Counted from the stretch's first letter, positions 35,249 through 44,464 are shown. The stretch is 64,000 nt of DNA from Actinoplanes ianthinogenes (GCF_018324205.1 NZ_AP023356.1:7756501-7820500), one strand, 5' to 3'. Made by a program: numbers and translations. The notes: generated from the sequence alone by a model not told the origin.

Positions 35249-36751
35249 TCAGGCTGCTCGGGCGGGGTAGCTTGCGGGCGGGACCGAGCTTGACTCGGGG
35301 CGGTTGCTCGGCGGGCCCGGCTGTGTGGCGGCGTTGCGGAGCCGGTGGGCGGTGCGATGGCCGAGGAGGACGGTGAGGGCGGCCAGGGCCGCCAGGAACG
35401 CGCGGTCGGGCCAGGAGGCCGCGTTGGCGACCAGGCCGAACAGGGTGTGGCCGACCGTGGCGCCGATCGCGACGGCGAGCAGATGGCGCGGATTCCAGGA
35501 CGGGTGTGCGTGCCGGCGGCGCAGTGTGACGCCGGCGCCGAGCACCAGCAGTGCGGCCACCGCCATCGGCAGCAGGGACCAGGCGCCGCGGGTGAAGAAC
35601 GGCTGGTCGGCCCCCGCGAACGGGAAGACCAGCGCGAGGAAGCCGAAGGCGGCGGCGCCGGCCGCGAGCCCGGTCACGGCGGGGGAGGGGAGGACTCGCG
35701 GCGGGTTCGCGGGGCGGAGGTGCTTTGTGCGTACGATAATCGCCGCGGCCGTGACCAGCAGCGCGACCGTGACGATGACCGCGGCCGCGACCGGCGCCAG
35801 GGTGTAACCCGGGTCTTCGGACGGCGGGATCGTGACCCGCAGCAGCAGCGCGCCGAGCACCGCGACCACCGCCGTCGTGATCAGCCCGCCCCGGCGCAGG
35901 TAGGGCTGTCGCCCGTGCGCGGGGAAGAGCAGCTCGACCAGGATGATCGGGATGGTCACGCTGAAGACCGGGTGATAGATCAAATTCAGTTCGGCGTACG
36001 CGGTGTTCAGGCCGGCCAGCCTCGGCGCCCAGTCCGCCGCGCCGTACAGATGCGGGCTGGTCATGCCCTGGAGCACCAGCCCCTCCTCGACCAGGCCGTA
36101 GGTGACCCCGAGCAGCAGCAGGCTCGGATACCCGCCACCGAAGCGGCGGACGGTCTCCCGGATCAGCAGCGCCCCGGCGCCGTAGAGCGGCACGAAGAAC
36201 AGGAACACCCAGGCGACCCGCAGCGGCGCCAGCCCGAGGCAGAGCTCGGCGACCACCGGCGCCAGGAACACCAGCGTCCAGGCCGCGGCGCGGTTCCGCG
36301 GCCGGGTGTCGACCAGCGCCACGGCGTCGAAGGCGGACCGGACGGTCCGGCGGTTCGTGGTGACCGCCAGCGCGGCCAGCAGCAGCACCTGCACAATCTC
36401 GACCACCCGCAGCCAAGCGGGGTATTCCGCGCTGACCAGCAACCACCCGAGCCCGCCCAGCCCGAGGACGGCGACGATCCGGACCCGGCGCAGCGCCGCC
36501 GCGGTGCCGGCCCGCAGCTGCCGGACGATCCGGAGGTACAGCAGCGCGACGAGGAAGACCGTGACCGGGCGGGACCACAGGGTCCGTTCCAGCGCGGCCG
36601 GGTCGGTGCCGGGGTGGTGCTGCCGCTGATATGCCAGGACGGCGTCGTGGCCGGCCAGGGTGAGGACGGCGAAGAGCAGGCTGAGGGCGAGGTTCGCGAT
36701 GACCAGGGTGACAACGGCTCTGGTCGCCGCGGTGCGGGTCGTCGGATGCAT
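35249..36751 (-). CDS. Polytopic membrane protein, likely target of the adjacent two-component system
   Basis: Unrecognised integral membrane protein of 500 residues with about 12 hydrophobic segments spread over its length and a Pro/Ser-rich tail. A segment around residue 240 (LLLLGVTYGLVEEGLVLQGM) has a paired glutamate inside a helix, reminiscent of CAAX-protease-like folds, but the rest of that motif set is not evident. Start at ATG 36751, 67 bp after the response-regulator stop on the same strand, so it is probably in that operon. Confidence 0.75.
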   Translation of the reverse strand: MHPTTRTAATRAVVTLVIANLALSLLFAVLTLAGHDAVLAYQRQHHPGTDPAALERTLWSRPVTVFLVALLYLRIVRQLRAGTAAALRRVRIVAVLGLGGLGWLLVSAEYPAWLRVVEIVQVLLLAALAVTTNRRTVRSAFDAVALVDTRPRNRAAAWTLVFLAPVVAELCLGLAPLRVAWVFLFFVPLYGAGALLIRETVRRFGGGYPSLLLLGVTYGLVEEGLVLQGMTSPHLYGAADWAPRLAGLNTAYAELNLIYHPVFSVTIPIILVELLFPAHGRQPYLRRGGLITTAVVAVLGALLLRVTIPPSEDPGYTLAPVAAAVIVTVALLVTAAAIIVRTKHLRPANPPRVLPSPAVTGLAAGAAAFGFLALVFPFAGADQPFFTRGAWSLLPMAVAALLVLGAGVTLRRRHAHPSWNPRHLLAVAIGATVGHTLFGLVANAASWPDRAFLAALAALTVLLGHRTAHRLRNAATQPGPPSNRPESSSVPPASYPARAA

Positions 36752-36818
36752 GCTTGAAACGCTAGGAATTCCGGCGGCGCCGATCCTCCGGCCGAGGAGG
36801 GGTCTTGCGTCTACGACT

Positions 36819-37484
36819 TCAGGATGAGGGGCGGGGGCGGACCACACCGAGGTCGTAGGCGAGCACCACGGCCTGCACCCGGTCGCGGACGTCGAGTTTC
36901 CGCAGGATGGCCGAGACGTGCGTCTTCACGGTGGCCTCGGTGACGGTCATCCGGGCGGCGATCTCGGCGTTCGACTCGCCGCGGGCTAGCAGTTCCAGGA
37001 CCTCGCGCTCGCGGCCGGTGAGCCGATCGAGGCGGGCGTCGGCGCCGGGCGGGTTGAGGTCGGCGGCGACGAACCGGTCGAGCAGCCGGCGGGTCGCGGT
37101 CGGGGCCAGCAGCGCCTCGCCGCGGGCCACCACCCGGATCGCCTCGACCAGGTCGCCGGGGCGGACGTCCTTGAGCAGAAAACCGCTGGCCCCGGCGCGC
37201 AGCGCGGCGTACAGCGACTCGTCCAGGTCGTAGGTGGTCAGCATGATCACGCGCGGCGCGTCCGGGCCGGCGGTCAGCCGCGCGGTCGCGGTCAGGCCGT
37301 CCGTCCCGGGCATGCGGACGTCCATCAGGACGACGTCGGGCCGGGTCTGCGCGGCCAGCCGCAGCGCCTGCTCGCCGTCGCCGGCCTCGCCGACGACCTC
37401 GAGATCCTCGCGAGCCTCGATGATCATCCGGAACCCGACGCGGACCAGGGCCTGATCGTCGACGATCAGCACGCGGACGCTCAT
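36819..37484 (-). CDS. NarL/FixJ-type response regulator
   Basis: 221 residues. The receiver domain (1-120) has the acidic pair IVDDQ, phospho-acceptor Asp in VVLMDVRMPG (about residue 54), Thr in MLTTYD and Lys in LLKDVRPGD. The C-terminal LuxR helix-turn-helix is LTGREREVLELLARGESNAE then IAARMTVTEATVKTHVSAIL. The ATG at 37484 overlaps the TGA of the 43-residue repeat ORF by 4 nt. Partner of the kinase encoded upstream. Confidence 0.95.
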   Translation of the reverse strand: MSVRVLIVDDQALVRVGFRMIIEAREDLEVVGEAGDGEQALRLAAQTRPDVVLMDVRMPGTDGLTATARLTAGPDAPRVIMLTTYDLDESLYAALRAGASGFLLKDVRPGDLVEAIRVVARGEALLAPTATRRLLDRFVAADLNPPGADARLDRLTGREREVLELLARGESNAEIAARMTVTEATVKTHVSAILRKLDVRDRVQAVVLAYDLGVVRPRPSS

Positions 37485-37612
37485 GCCGCGGCCTGCCGGG
37501 GAAGAGCGGCACGCCGGGGAAGAGCGGCCTGCCGGGGAACAGCGGCCCGCCGGGGAACAGCGGCCCGCGACGGAAGAGCGGCCCGCCCGGGAAGACGCGC
37601 GTCGGCGTTCAT
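37481..37612 (-). CDS. 43-residue repeat mini-ORF between kinase and response regulator
   Basis: The ATG at 37612 overlaps the kinase stop (ATGA) and its own TGA overlaps the regulator ATG, so ribosomes could pass through all three. The predicted peptide is six-residue repeats of the type (A/V)LPR(Q/R)A. The DNA is an 18-bp tandem repeat whose last copy, GGCAGGCCGCGGCATGA, repeats the exact 3' end of the kinase gene. It looks like a tandem expansion of the old kinase/regulator overlap. Whether the peptide has a function is unknown; it may only preserve coupling. Confidence 0.45.
   Translation of the reverse strand: MNADARLPGRAALPSRAAVPRRAAVPRQAALPRRAALPRQAAA
37487..37600. repeat. 18-bp tandem repeat in the kinase-regulator junction
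   Basis: About six copies of a unit like GCCGGGGAAGAGCGGCCT (+ strand) with changes at two or three positions, filling the spacer between the two-component genes. Confidence 0.8.
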
Positions 37613-38712
37613 GCCGCGGCCTGCCAGGGCAGCCGGGCGCAGACCCGGAAGCCGCCCTCCGGATCCGGCCCGGCGGTCACCGTGCCACCGAGGACGGCGG
37701 CCCGCTCGCGCATGCCCCGGATCCCGTTGCCCGGCCCGTTGCCCGCATCCCCGCGACCGTCGTCGCGCACGTCCAGCTCCACCTCCGTGCCGGTGATCCG
37801 GATGAGCACCTCCGCCTTGGCCGCGCCGGAGTGCCGCAGCGTGTTGGTCAGCGCCTCCTGCACGATCCGGTAGGCCGACAGCTGCACGCCGGCCGGCGGC
37901 TCGGCGTCGCCCTCCCGGCGCAGCGTCACCGTGAGCCCGGCCCCGCTCATCGTCTCGACCAGCCTCTCCACATCGGTCAGCGCGGGCTGCGGCGGCGCGT
38001 CGTGCCGCGCGTCCCCCGGCACCGGGGCCGGGTCGCCGTCCCGCACCGTACGCAAAAACGTCCGCAACTCCGCGAGCGCCTCCCGCCCCGCCGCCTCGGT
38101 ACGCCGGATCGCCGCGCGGGCCTGCCCCGGGTTCAGCTCGAAGACGTCGTCGGCGGCCGCGGCCTGCACCACCATCACCGACACCGTGTGGGACAGCACG
38201 TCGTGCAGCTCCCGGGCGATCCGGGCGCGCTCCTCGAGCACCGCCTGCCGCCGCTCCGCGAGCCGCCGGGCCTCCCGGGCCCGCCCCAGCGCACCCCAGC
38301 TCCAGGCCAGCAGCGAGGCCGCCAGCCAGATCCCGGCGAGCGCCCACCGGCCCTGAAGCGCGGGCGGCCCGCAGACCGCGACCACCGTGGCGGCCAGCCC
38401 CCCGAGCGTCTCCCGAGCCGGCCGGGTCCAGGCATAGGTGCACAGCACCACGAAGACCAGCCCCGGCCCGACCGCGGGCACCAGCCATTGCAGGGCTGTC
38501 CCGGCCACCAGGACGACCGCGATCACCCGCCGCGGCGCCCGGTCCAGCCACCAGAGCGCGGCCACCTGCCCGGCCGCCAGTCCGGCGGCCACCAGCCGAT
38601 CCACGGTCCCCGCCGGGCCGGCCCACAGCGCCGGCGCGACCAGCACCGCCCCGAGCAGGAGCAACAGCCGCCGCCACCGCGGCGAGAGCCGTGCCCGGTA
38701 GCCGTCCCCCAT
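37609..38712 (-). CDS. Sensor histidine kinase, NarL-partner type (HisKA_3)
   Basis: 367 residues. The N-terminal half has about five or six membrane segments (RRLLLLLGAVLVAPALWAGP onward). The HisKA_3 dimerisation box holds the phosphorylated histidine (EERARIARELHDVLSHTVSV, about 180-199). The C-terminal HATPase has AYRIVQEALTNTLRHSGAAK, DDGRG and GIRGMRERAAVLGG. Start at ATG 38712. Stop overlaps the repeat mini-ORF. The signal sensed is unknown. Divergent from the propionyl-CoA synthetase gene. Confidence 0.92.
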   Translation of the reverse strand: MGDGYRARLSPRWRRLLLLLGAVLVAPALWAGPAGTVDRLVAAGLAAGQVAALWWLDRAPRRVIAVVLVAGTALQWLVPAVGPGLVFVVLCTYAWTRPARETLGGLAATVVAVCGPPALQGRWALAGIWLAASLLAWSWGALGRAREARRLAERRQAVLEERARIARELHDVLSHTVSVMVVQAAAADDVFELNPGQARAAIRRTEAAGREALAELRTFLRTVRDGDPAPVPGDARHDAPPQPALTDVERLVETMSGAGLTVTLRREGDAEPPAGVQLSAYRIVQEALTNTLRHSGAAKAEVLIRITGTEVELDVRDDGRGDAGNGPGNGIRGMRERAAVLGGTVTAGPDPEGGFRVCARLPWQAAA

Positions 38713-38854
38713 ACCGTCGCACCCTACTGCCCCGACACCCGGCAGGCGGGCTGGGCACTTGCCTAGCCTCCTAGGACACCCTAACGGCTGTGCCGGAACT
38801 TCCGGGGAGTGAAGAAGGGTGGACAAGCGGAGACGGCGGCGGCAGCGTCAGATC

Positions 38855-40726
38855 ATGGCTGACTACCGGGAGACCTACCAGCGCAGCATCGCCGACCCTG
38901 ACGGATTCTGGCGGGATGCCGCCGCCGCGATCTCCTGGCACGTCGCGCCGACCCGGATCCTCGACGACAGCGAGGCGCCGATCTTCCGGTGGTTTCCCGA
39001 CGCCGAGCTGAACACCTGCTACAACGCGCTGGACCGGCACGTCGACGACGGGCACGGCGACCGGGCCGCGCTGGTCCACGACAGCCCGGTGACCGGGGTG
39101 ACCAGGACATATTCGTACGGGCAGCTGCGGGACGAGGTGGCGGTCTTCGCCGGGGCGCTGCGGCGGCTCGGGGTGGAGCGCGGGGACCGCGTGGTGATCT
39201 ACATGGCGATGGTGCCGGAGACGGTGATCGCGATGCTGGCCTGCGCGCGGCTGGGCGCGGTGCACTCGGTGGTCTTCGGTGGGTTCGGGGCGCGGGAGTT
39301 GGCCGCTCGGATCGACGACGCCCGTCCGAAAGTGATCGTCGCGACGTCGTGCGGGGTGGAGGCCGGGCGGGTGGTGGCGTACCAGCCGATGCTGGACGCG
39401 GCGCTGCGGCAGGCGGCGCACCGGCCGGACCGCTGCGTCATCCTGCAACGCCCCGAGCAGCCGGTCGGCGTGCTCGCCGAGCGGGACCTCACCTGGGCGG
39501 AAGCGGTCGCCGACGTGGCGCCCGCGGAGTGCGTGCCGGTGCGGGCCACCGACCCGCTGTACATTTTGTACACGTCCGGGACGACCGGCCGGCCGAAAGG
39601 CGTGGTCCGTGACAACGGCGGGCACGCGGTCGCGCTGCGCTGGTCGATGGAGCACATCTTCGGGGTGCGCCCGGGGGAGGTGTTCTGGGCCGCGTCCGAC
39701 GTCGGGTGGGTGGTCGGCCACTCGTACATCGTCTACGCGCCGCTGCTGACCGGCGCCACCACGATCCTCTACGAGGGCAAGCCGGTCGGCACGCCGGACG
39801 CCGGAGCGTTCTGGCGGGTGGCCGCGCAACACCGGGTGACCAGCATGTTCACCGCGCCGACCGCGTTGCGCGCGATCCGCAAGGAAGACCCCGAGGGCAA
39901 ATTCCTCTTTCCGTACGACCTGAGCGCCCTGCGCCTGCTCTTCCTCGCCGGCGAGCGCCTCGATCCGCAGACCTACCGCTGGGCCGGTGACCTGCTCGGC
40001 GTGCCGGTGATCGACAACTGGTGGCAGACGGAGACCGGCTGGCCGATCGCCGCGAGCCCGCGGGGCATCGAGGAGTTGCCGACCAGGCCGGGCTCACCGT
40101 CGGTGCCGATGCCCGGGTACCGCGTCCGGGTCGTCGACGAGTCCGGTAATGATCTGCCGCCGGGCGCGGAGGGAGCGATCGTCATCGGTCTGCCGCTGCC
40201 ACCGGGCTGCCTGCCCACGCTCTGGCAGGACGACGAGCGGTATGTCCGCTCCTACCTCACCACGTTCCAGGGCAACTACCTGACCGGTGACGGCGGGCGC
40301 TTCGACGAGGACGGCTACCTGTACGTCCTGGGCCGCACCGACGACGTCATCAACGTGGCCGGCCACCGCCTCTCCACCGGCGCGATGGAGGAGGTCCTCG
40401 CCGCGCACCCGGCCGTCGCCGAGTGCGCCGTGATCGGCGTCCACGACCCGGTGAAGGGCCAGGCGCCCCGAGCCTTCGTGGTCCTCAAGTCCGGCGCCGA
40501 CCCGACCGGTGTCGAAGCCGACCTGATCGCCCGGGTCCGCACCGAGATCGGCCCGGTCGCCGCCTTACGCCGGGTCGACGTGGTCCCGGCCCTCCCGAAG
40601 ACCCGCTCCGGCAAGATCCTCCGAGCCACCATGCGGGGCATCGCCGACTCGGGCGACGCCCCCATCCCGTCCACCATCGAGGACCCCGCCGTCCTCGAAG
40701 CCCTCCGCCCCCTGCTCCACCCCTAG
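38855..40726 (+). CDS. Propionyl-CoA synthetase (PrpE-like acyl-CoA synthetase)
   Basis: AMP-forming acyl-CoA ligase of 623 residues. The N-terminal ACAS segment is YRETYQRSIADPDGFWRDAA. The AMP-binding loop is YILYTSGTTGRPKGVVRDNG (about 238-257). NWWQTETGWPI marks the short-chain propionyl/acetoacetyl class. The C-terminal catalytic lysine lies in KTRSGKILRATMR. It activates propionate (odd-chain and branched-chain product), which fits the beta-oxidation operon nearby. ATG 38855 is chosen over GTG 38819. Array 3 starts 12 bp after the stop. Confidence 0.92.
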   Translation: MADYRETYQRSIADPDGFWRDAAAAISWHVAPTRILDDSEAPIFRWFPDAELNTCYNALDRHVDDGHGDRAALVHDSPVTGVTRTYSYGQLRDEVAVFAGALRRLGVERGDRVVIYMAMVPETVIAMLACARLGAVHSVVFGGFGARELAARIDDARPKVIVATSCGVEAGRVVAYQPMLDAALRQAAHRPDRCVILQRPEQPVGVLAERDLTWAEAVADVAPAECVPVRATDPLYILYTSGTTGRPKGVVRDNGGHAVALRWSMEHIFGVRPGEVFWAASDVGWVVGHSYIVYAPLLTGATTILYEGKPVGTPDAGAFWRVAAQHRVTSMFTAPTALRAIRKEDPEGKFLFPYDLSALRLLFLAGERLDPQTYRWAGDLLGVPVIDNWWQTETGWPIAASPRGIEELPTRPGSPSVPMPGYRVRVVDESGNDLPPGAEGAIVIGLPLPPGCLPTLWQDDERYVRSYLTTFQGNYLTGDGGRFDEDGYLYVLGRTDDVINVAGHRLSTGAMEEVLAAHPAVAECAVIGVHDPVKGQAPRAFVVLKSGADPTGVEADLIARVRTEIGPVAALRRVDVVPALPKTRSGKILRATMRGIADSGDAPIPSTIEDPAVLEALRPLLHP

Positions 40727-40737
40727 CCCGTCCCCCA

Positions 40738-41113
40738 GGCTGGCGCTCATGGCCCTTTCCCAAGCACGCATAGGGCCACCAGGGCCAGCCGGAGTTACCG
40801 GGCTGGCGCTCATGGCCCTTTCCCGGGCGCGGTTAGGGCCGTCACGGCCAGCCGGGGGTTCCGGGCTGGTGCTCATGGCCCTTTCCCGGGCGCGGTTAGG
40901 GCCGCCAGGGCCAGCCGGGGGTTCCGGGCTGGTGCTCATGGCCCTTGCCCAGGCACGGTTAGGGCCGCCAGGGCCAGCCGGGGGTTCCGGGCTGGCGCTC
41001 ATGGCCCTTGCCCAGGCACGGTTAGGGCCGTCACGGCCAGCCGGGGGTTCCGGGCTGGCGCTCATGGCCCTTGCCCAGGCACGGATAGGGCCACCACGGC
41101 CAGCCCGGTGGGG
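40738..41113. repeat. 63-bp hairpin repeat array 3 (6 units)
   Basis: TAGGGCC occurs at 40771, 40834, 40897, 40960, 41023 and 41086, exactly 63 bp apart. Each unit has CCAGCC...GGGCTGG and GGCCCT...AGGGCC inverted repeats with GGTTAGGGCC in four of six. A decayed partial unit follows to about 41135. It lies between convergent genes (propionyl-CoA synthetase and the LtaS-like protein), starting almost at the first gene's stop codon. Confidence 0.95.
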
Positions 41114-41285
41114 GTTGGCGATCGTGGCCAGCCGCGGACGTCGCCCTGGAGGGGTTCGCGTTCTGGCCGCGCCAGCGGCCTGCGAAGCCCGGAAGGGTCC
41201 CCGCGGGAGCGGCGATCAGTTATCAGCGCGGACCGTGGCAATGAAGGATGGGATCTTCATGGGCGAACCGAGCGGGCCGAGGCGA
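41114..41285. other. Spacer after array 3
   Basis: A further decayed GGCCAGCC element near 41127 and otherwise nothing recognisable before the stop of the convergent membrane sulfatase-like gene. Confidence 0.4.
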
Positions 41286-43112
41286 TCAGTGGCTTCCCTC
41301 GCTCATGGTGGTGAGGAACTTGTCGCGGAAGGTGTTCATCGGCCAGACCGGCGCGTCGGGGGCGGGCTTGAGGCCGTCGGTCCAGTTCCAGCTCGTGATG
41401 CGGTCGAGGACGGCCGGGTCCTTGGCGACGATGGTGATCGGGACGTCGTGGCTGGCGTTGTCGCCGGTGACGACCGGGGACGGCTGGTGGTCGCCGAGGA
41501 AGACCATGACCAGGTTGTCCTTGCCGTACGTGGTGATCCAGTCGACCAGGGTGGTGAGGGTGTACTGGATCGACTTGCCGTATTCCTGGCGGACCTTGGA
41601 CGAGGCGGTCCAGATCTCCGCCTTGGTGGGCTGGTTGGCGACGATGCCGTTGTAGACCGAGCCGTCGCCGACCTTGTCCCAGTCGAGGAACTCGGGGATC
41701 GGCGCCCACGGGGTGTGGCTGGAGACCAGCGGCATCTCGACGAAGAGCGGCTTGCGGCCGGCCTTGGTGTACTCCACCTCGGAGAACTTCTTGAGGGTGT
41801 ACTGGTCGGGCATCGGCGCCCAGCTGAACTTGGGGCCGGTGTAACCGAGGTTGCGGGAGTCCCAGATCCGGTTGAAGCCGTAGAAGTTGCCCTCCGGCCA
41901 GGCCCGGGTGGCGCCCGGCATGACGCTGACGGTGTCCCAGCCGGCCGACCGGAACAGGCTGGGCAGGGTGAGCCGGCTGCTGGCGGTCAGGTTGCGGTAC
42001 CGGCCCTGGTTGTTGATCCACAGGCCGGACATCGTGGTGGAGTGGGCCAGCCAGCTGCCGCCGCCGAAGGTGGGCGAGGTGAGCCAGCCGCTGCGGGCGC
42101 TGAACCCGGCGGCCTTGAGCTTGGCGGTGCCCTCGTCCAGGACCGGGTCGACGCCGGGGGCCAGGTTCGGTGCCTCGACGGCGTTGCGGCCGTAGCTCTC
42201 CACGAAGGTGAGCATCACGTCCTTGCCGGTCAGGCCGGTGAGCAGCTGGTCGGGCGGTACGTTCTGGAACGCGTCGACCTTGACCTCGCGGGCGAACGCG
42301 GCCTCGTTCTTGATGCCGGCCCGGGCCTGGTTGGCGCGATCCCACGCGTAGCTGACGGTGGTGCGGGCGGCCACCGGGACGTTCGGCATCAGGGTCGGGA
42401 TGCCGAACGCGAGCGAGAGCGCCCACGCGGTCGCGATGCCGCCGGCGGTGAACGCGGACTTGCGCCGGTCCTCGCCGAGCAGCCGGTTGACCCGCAGCGT
42501 GGCCCAGGTGGTGACGCCGAGCACCACGGCGACCAGCAGGACGATCGCGGCGATCGCGCCGTACGCGCCGGCCGGGCCGTAGGACTCGTGCACGAAGTCG
42601 TAGGCGTCGTCGAAGAGCACCCAGTCCAGGACCGGGTCGAACGGCCGGTTCAGGACCTGGAAGAAGCCCATGTCCAGGCACTTCTCGATGACCAGCCAGC
42701 CGAGCGCGACGCCGGCGATCGCGGCGACGATCCGCCGGGGGCGGCGGGGGAGCACGATCAGCACGGCGATGCCGAGCGCGGCCTCGATCGGGATCCGGGT
42801 GAAGCTGCCCAGGGTGAGGCGCTTGAGCACGTTCGGGTAAAGCAAGGCCACGAAGACGATCAGGCAGGCCAGGACGGTGAGGCCGCGGCTGAACCCGGGG
42901 CTGCGGAGGAAGCGGCGGACACGGCCCGGTTCCTTCGGGGTCTCGGCGATCTCGCCGACCGGGCTTTCCTCGATCTCGGCGGCCGGGCTCTCCTCGACCT
43001 CGGCGGCCGGGCTCTCCTCGATCTCGGCTCCCTCCGTGATCTCGGCCACCTCGGGGACCTCGGTGATCTCCGCGGCGGGGTTCTGCTCGTCGGCGACGTC
43101 AAGTTCTGGCAC
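41286..43112 (-). CDS. Membrane-anchored LtaS-like sulfatase/phosphotransferase
   Basis: About 608 residues. A cytoplasmic N-terminal tail (1-60) is rich in Glu and Pro with repeats of EESPAAE(V/I). Five membrane helices follow (about 70-270), then an extracellular sulfatase-fold domain: FVESYGRNAVE (metal), SPTFGGGSWLAHSTTMSG, VSSHTPWAP and VFLGDHQPSP. This is the lipoteichoic-acid-synthase/phosphoglycerol-transferase branch, which uses Ser/Thr and not formylglycine; there is no CxPxR, so FGE is not required. GTG 43112 is chosen without a clear ribosome site. Likely role: envelope polymer modification; substrate unknown. Confidence 0.85.
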   Translation of the reverse strand: MPELDVADEQNPAAEITEVPEVAEITEGAEIEESPAAEVEESPAAEIEESPVGEIAETPKEPGRVRRFLRSPGFSRGLTVLACLIVFVALLYPNVLKRLTLGSFTRIPIEAALGIAVLIVLPRRPRRIVAAIAGVALGWLVIEKCLDMGFFQVLNRPFDPVLDWVLFDDAYDFVHESYGPAGAYGAIAAIVLLVAVVLGVTTWATLRVNRLLGEDRRKSAFTAGGIATAWALSLAFGIPTLMPNVPVAARTTVSYAWDRANQARAGIKNEAAFAREVKVDAFQNVPPDQLLTGLTGKDVMLTFVESYGRNAVEAPNLAPGVDPVLDEGTAKLKAAGFSARSGWLTSPTFGGGSWLAHSTTMSGLWINNQGRYRNLTASSRLTLPSLFRSAGWDTVSVMPGATRAWPEGNFYGFNRIWDSRNLGYTGPKFSWAPMPDQYTLKKFSEVEYTKAGRKPLFVEMPLVSSHTPWAPIPEFLDWDKVGDGSVYNGIVANQPTKAEIWTASSKVRQEYGKSIQYTLTTLVDWITTYGKDNLVMVFLGDHQPSPVVTGDNASHDVPITIVAKDPAVLDRITSWNWTDGLKPAPDAPVWPMNTFRDKFLTTMSEGSH

Positions 43113-43152
43113 GTCTGAGGGAACGCATGCCGGGCTCAGATGGTTCAACCCC

Positions 43153-43187
43153 TTGTCTTTTACATATCTAGCCGATAGGAAAAGAAG
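43153..43187 (+). promoter_or_regulatory. Sulfur-operon motif/promoter before the LLM operon
   Basis: CATAT-N6-GATAGGA spans 43163-43180. TTGTCT (43153-43158) and TAGGAA (43176-43181) are spaced 17 bp, so the motif could be the promoter itself, with the transcript starting near GTG 43188. The same motif stands before the amino-acid ABC operon and, partly, the taurine operon. Confidence 0.5.
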
Positions 43188-44462
43188 GTGGCGAAGCAGA
43201 TTATCCTGGCCGCGCACTTCCCGGGGGTGAACAACACCACCGTGTGGAGCGACCCGGACGCGGGCAGTCAGATCGCGTTCACGTCCTTCGAGCACCTGGC
43301 CCGCACCGCCGAGCGCGGGAAGTTCGACTTCTTCTTCCTGGCCGAGGGGCTGCGGCTCAGAGAGCAGCGCGGCCGGATCCACGACCTGGACGTCGTCGGC
43401 CGGCCGGACACGCTGACCGTGCTCGCCGCGCTGGCCGCGGTGACCGAGCACCTCGGCCTGGCCGGGACGCTGAACGCCACCTTCCACGAGCCGTACGAGC
43501 TGGCCCGCCAGCTGGCCACCCTCGACCACCTGTCCGGCGGGCGGGCCGCGTGGAACGTGGTCACCTCGCACGGCGCGTTCTTCGGGGAGAACTTCCGGCG
43601 CGGCGGCTTCCTGGAGCACGCCGACCGATATCGGCGGGCCGGGGAGTTCATCGAGGCCGCCCGCGCGCTGTGGGACTCCGACGGCGGGGACTTCGCGGTC
43701 GGCAGCTCGCAGTTCGACATCCGGGGCCGCTTCGGGGTGCCGCGCAGCCCGCAGGGCCACCCGGTGATCCTCCAGGCGGGCGACTCGGACGAGGGGCGGG
43801 AGCTGGCGGCGCGGCACGCCGACGCGATCTTCTCGCGGCACCACCGGCTCGGTGACGCGCAGCGGTTCTACCGCGACGTCAAGGACCGGCTGGTCCGCCA
43901 CGGCCGTCCCGAGCAGTCGCTGAAGATCATTCCGGGTGTCTCGTACGTTCTCGGCGACACCGACGCGGACGCGCAGGAGCGTGCGCACCACATCCGGCGG
44001 CAGCAGGTCAGCCCGCAGACCGCGATCCTGCTGCTGGAGCAGCTGTGGAACCGCGACCTGTCCGGCTACGACCCGGACGGCCCGCTGCCGGCGGCCGACC
44101 CGCTGCTGGACGAGGACGACACGATCATCAAGGGCCGGGCCGGGATGTACCCGGACCGGCTGCGGACCGCGAACGAGTGGCGGGCCCTCGCCGAGGCGAA
44201 GAAGCTGTCGATCCGGGACCTGATCATCGAGGTGACCGGCCGGCAGAACTTCATCGGCACGCCCGAGCGGGTCGCGGCCGAGCTCGACGAGTACGTGCAG
44301 AGCGACGCCTGCGACGGCTTCATCCTGGTGCCGCACCTGACCCCGACCGGCCTCGACGACTTCGTCGACCGGGTCGTGCCGCTGCTCCAGGAACGGGGCG
44401 TGTTCCGCACGTCCTACGAGACGACGACTTTGCGGGGCCACCTCGGCCTCGGTGGGGAGTGA
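43188..44462 (+). CDS. NtaA/SnaA/DszA-family FMN-dependent monooxygenase
   Basis: 424-residue LLM flavoprotein of the nitrilotriacetate monooxygenase group, needing FMNH2 from a separate reductase. Landmarks: IILAAHFPGVNNTTVWSDPD, DFFFLAEGLRLR, ATLDHLSGGRAAWNVVTSHG (about 103-122), HADRYRRAGEFIE and GQNFIG-type end (VTGRQNFIGTPERVAAELDE). Relatives oxidise sulfonates, sulfones and chelators. GTG 43188 follows an AAGAAG stretch; probably leaderless. First of three LLM genes in tight tandem (2-bp gap to next), probably for organosulfur use. Confidence 0.93.
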   Translation: MAKQIILAAHFPGVNNTTVWSDPDAGSQIAFTSFEHLARTAERGKFDFFFLAEGLRLREQRGRIHDLDVVGRPDTLTVLAALAAVTEHLGLAGTLNATFHEPYELARQLATLDHLSGGRAAWNVVTSHGAFFGENFRRGGFLEHADRYRRAGEFIEAARALWDSDGGDFAVGSSQFDIRGRFGVPRSPQGHPVILQAGDSDEGRELAARHADAIFSRHHRLGDAQRFYRDVKDRLVRHGRPEQSLKIIPGVSYVLGDTDADAQERAHHIRRQQVSPQTAILLLEQLWNRDLSGYDPDGPLPAADPLLDEDDTIIKGRAGMYPDRLRTANEWRALAEAKKLSIRDLIIEVTGRQNFIGTPERVAAELDEYVQSDACDGFILVPHLTPTGLDDFVDRVVPLLQERGVFRTSYETTTLRGHLGLGGE

Positions 44463-44464
44463 CC

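Noticed and set aside
37481..38758. 425-residue frame overlapping the histidine kinase
   Set aside because: Only its last 43 codons (from the ATG at 37612) lie outside the kinase gene; the rest is the kinase in a wrong frame.
43113..43187. Riboswitch (SAM-type) before the sulfur operon
   Set aside because: The divergent gap is only 75 bp and shows no conserved riboswitch core; a promoter/operator explains it better.
41286..44441. A 1051-residue reading for the LtaS-like protein
   Set aside because: The first 440 residues are antisense to the NtaA-type monooxygenase gene; a start near 43112 gives a normal tail and membrane domain.
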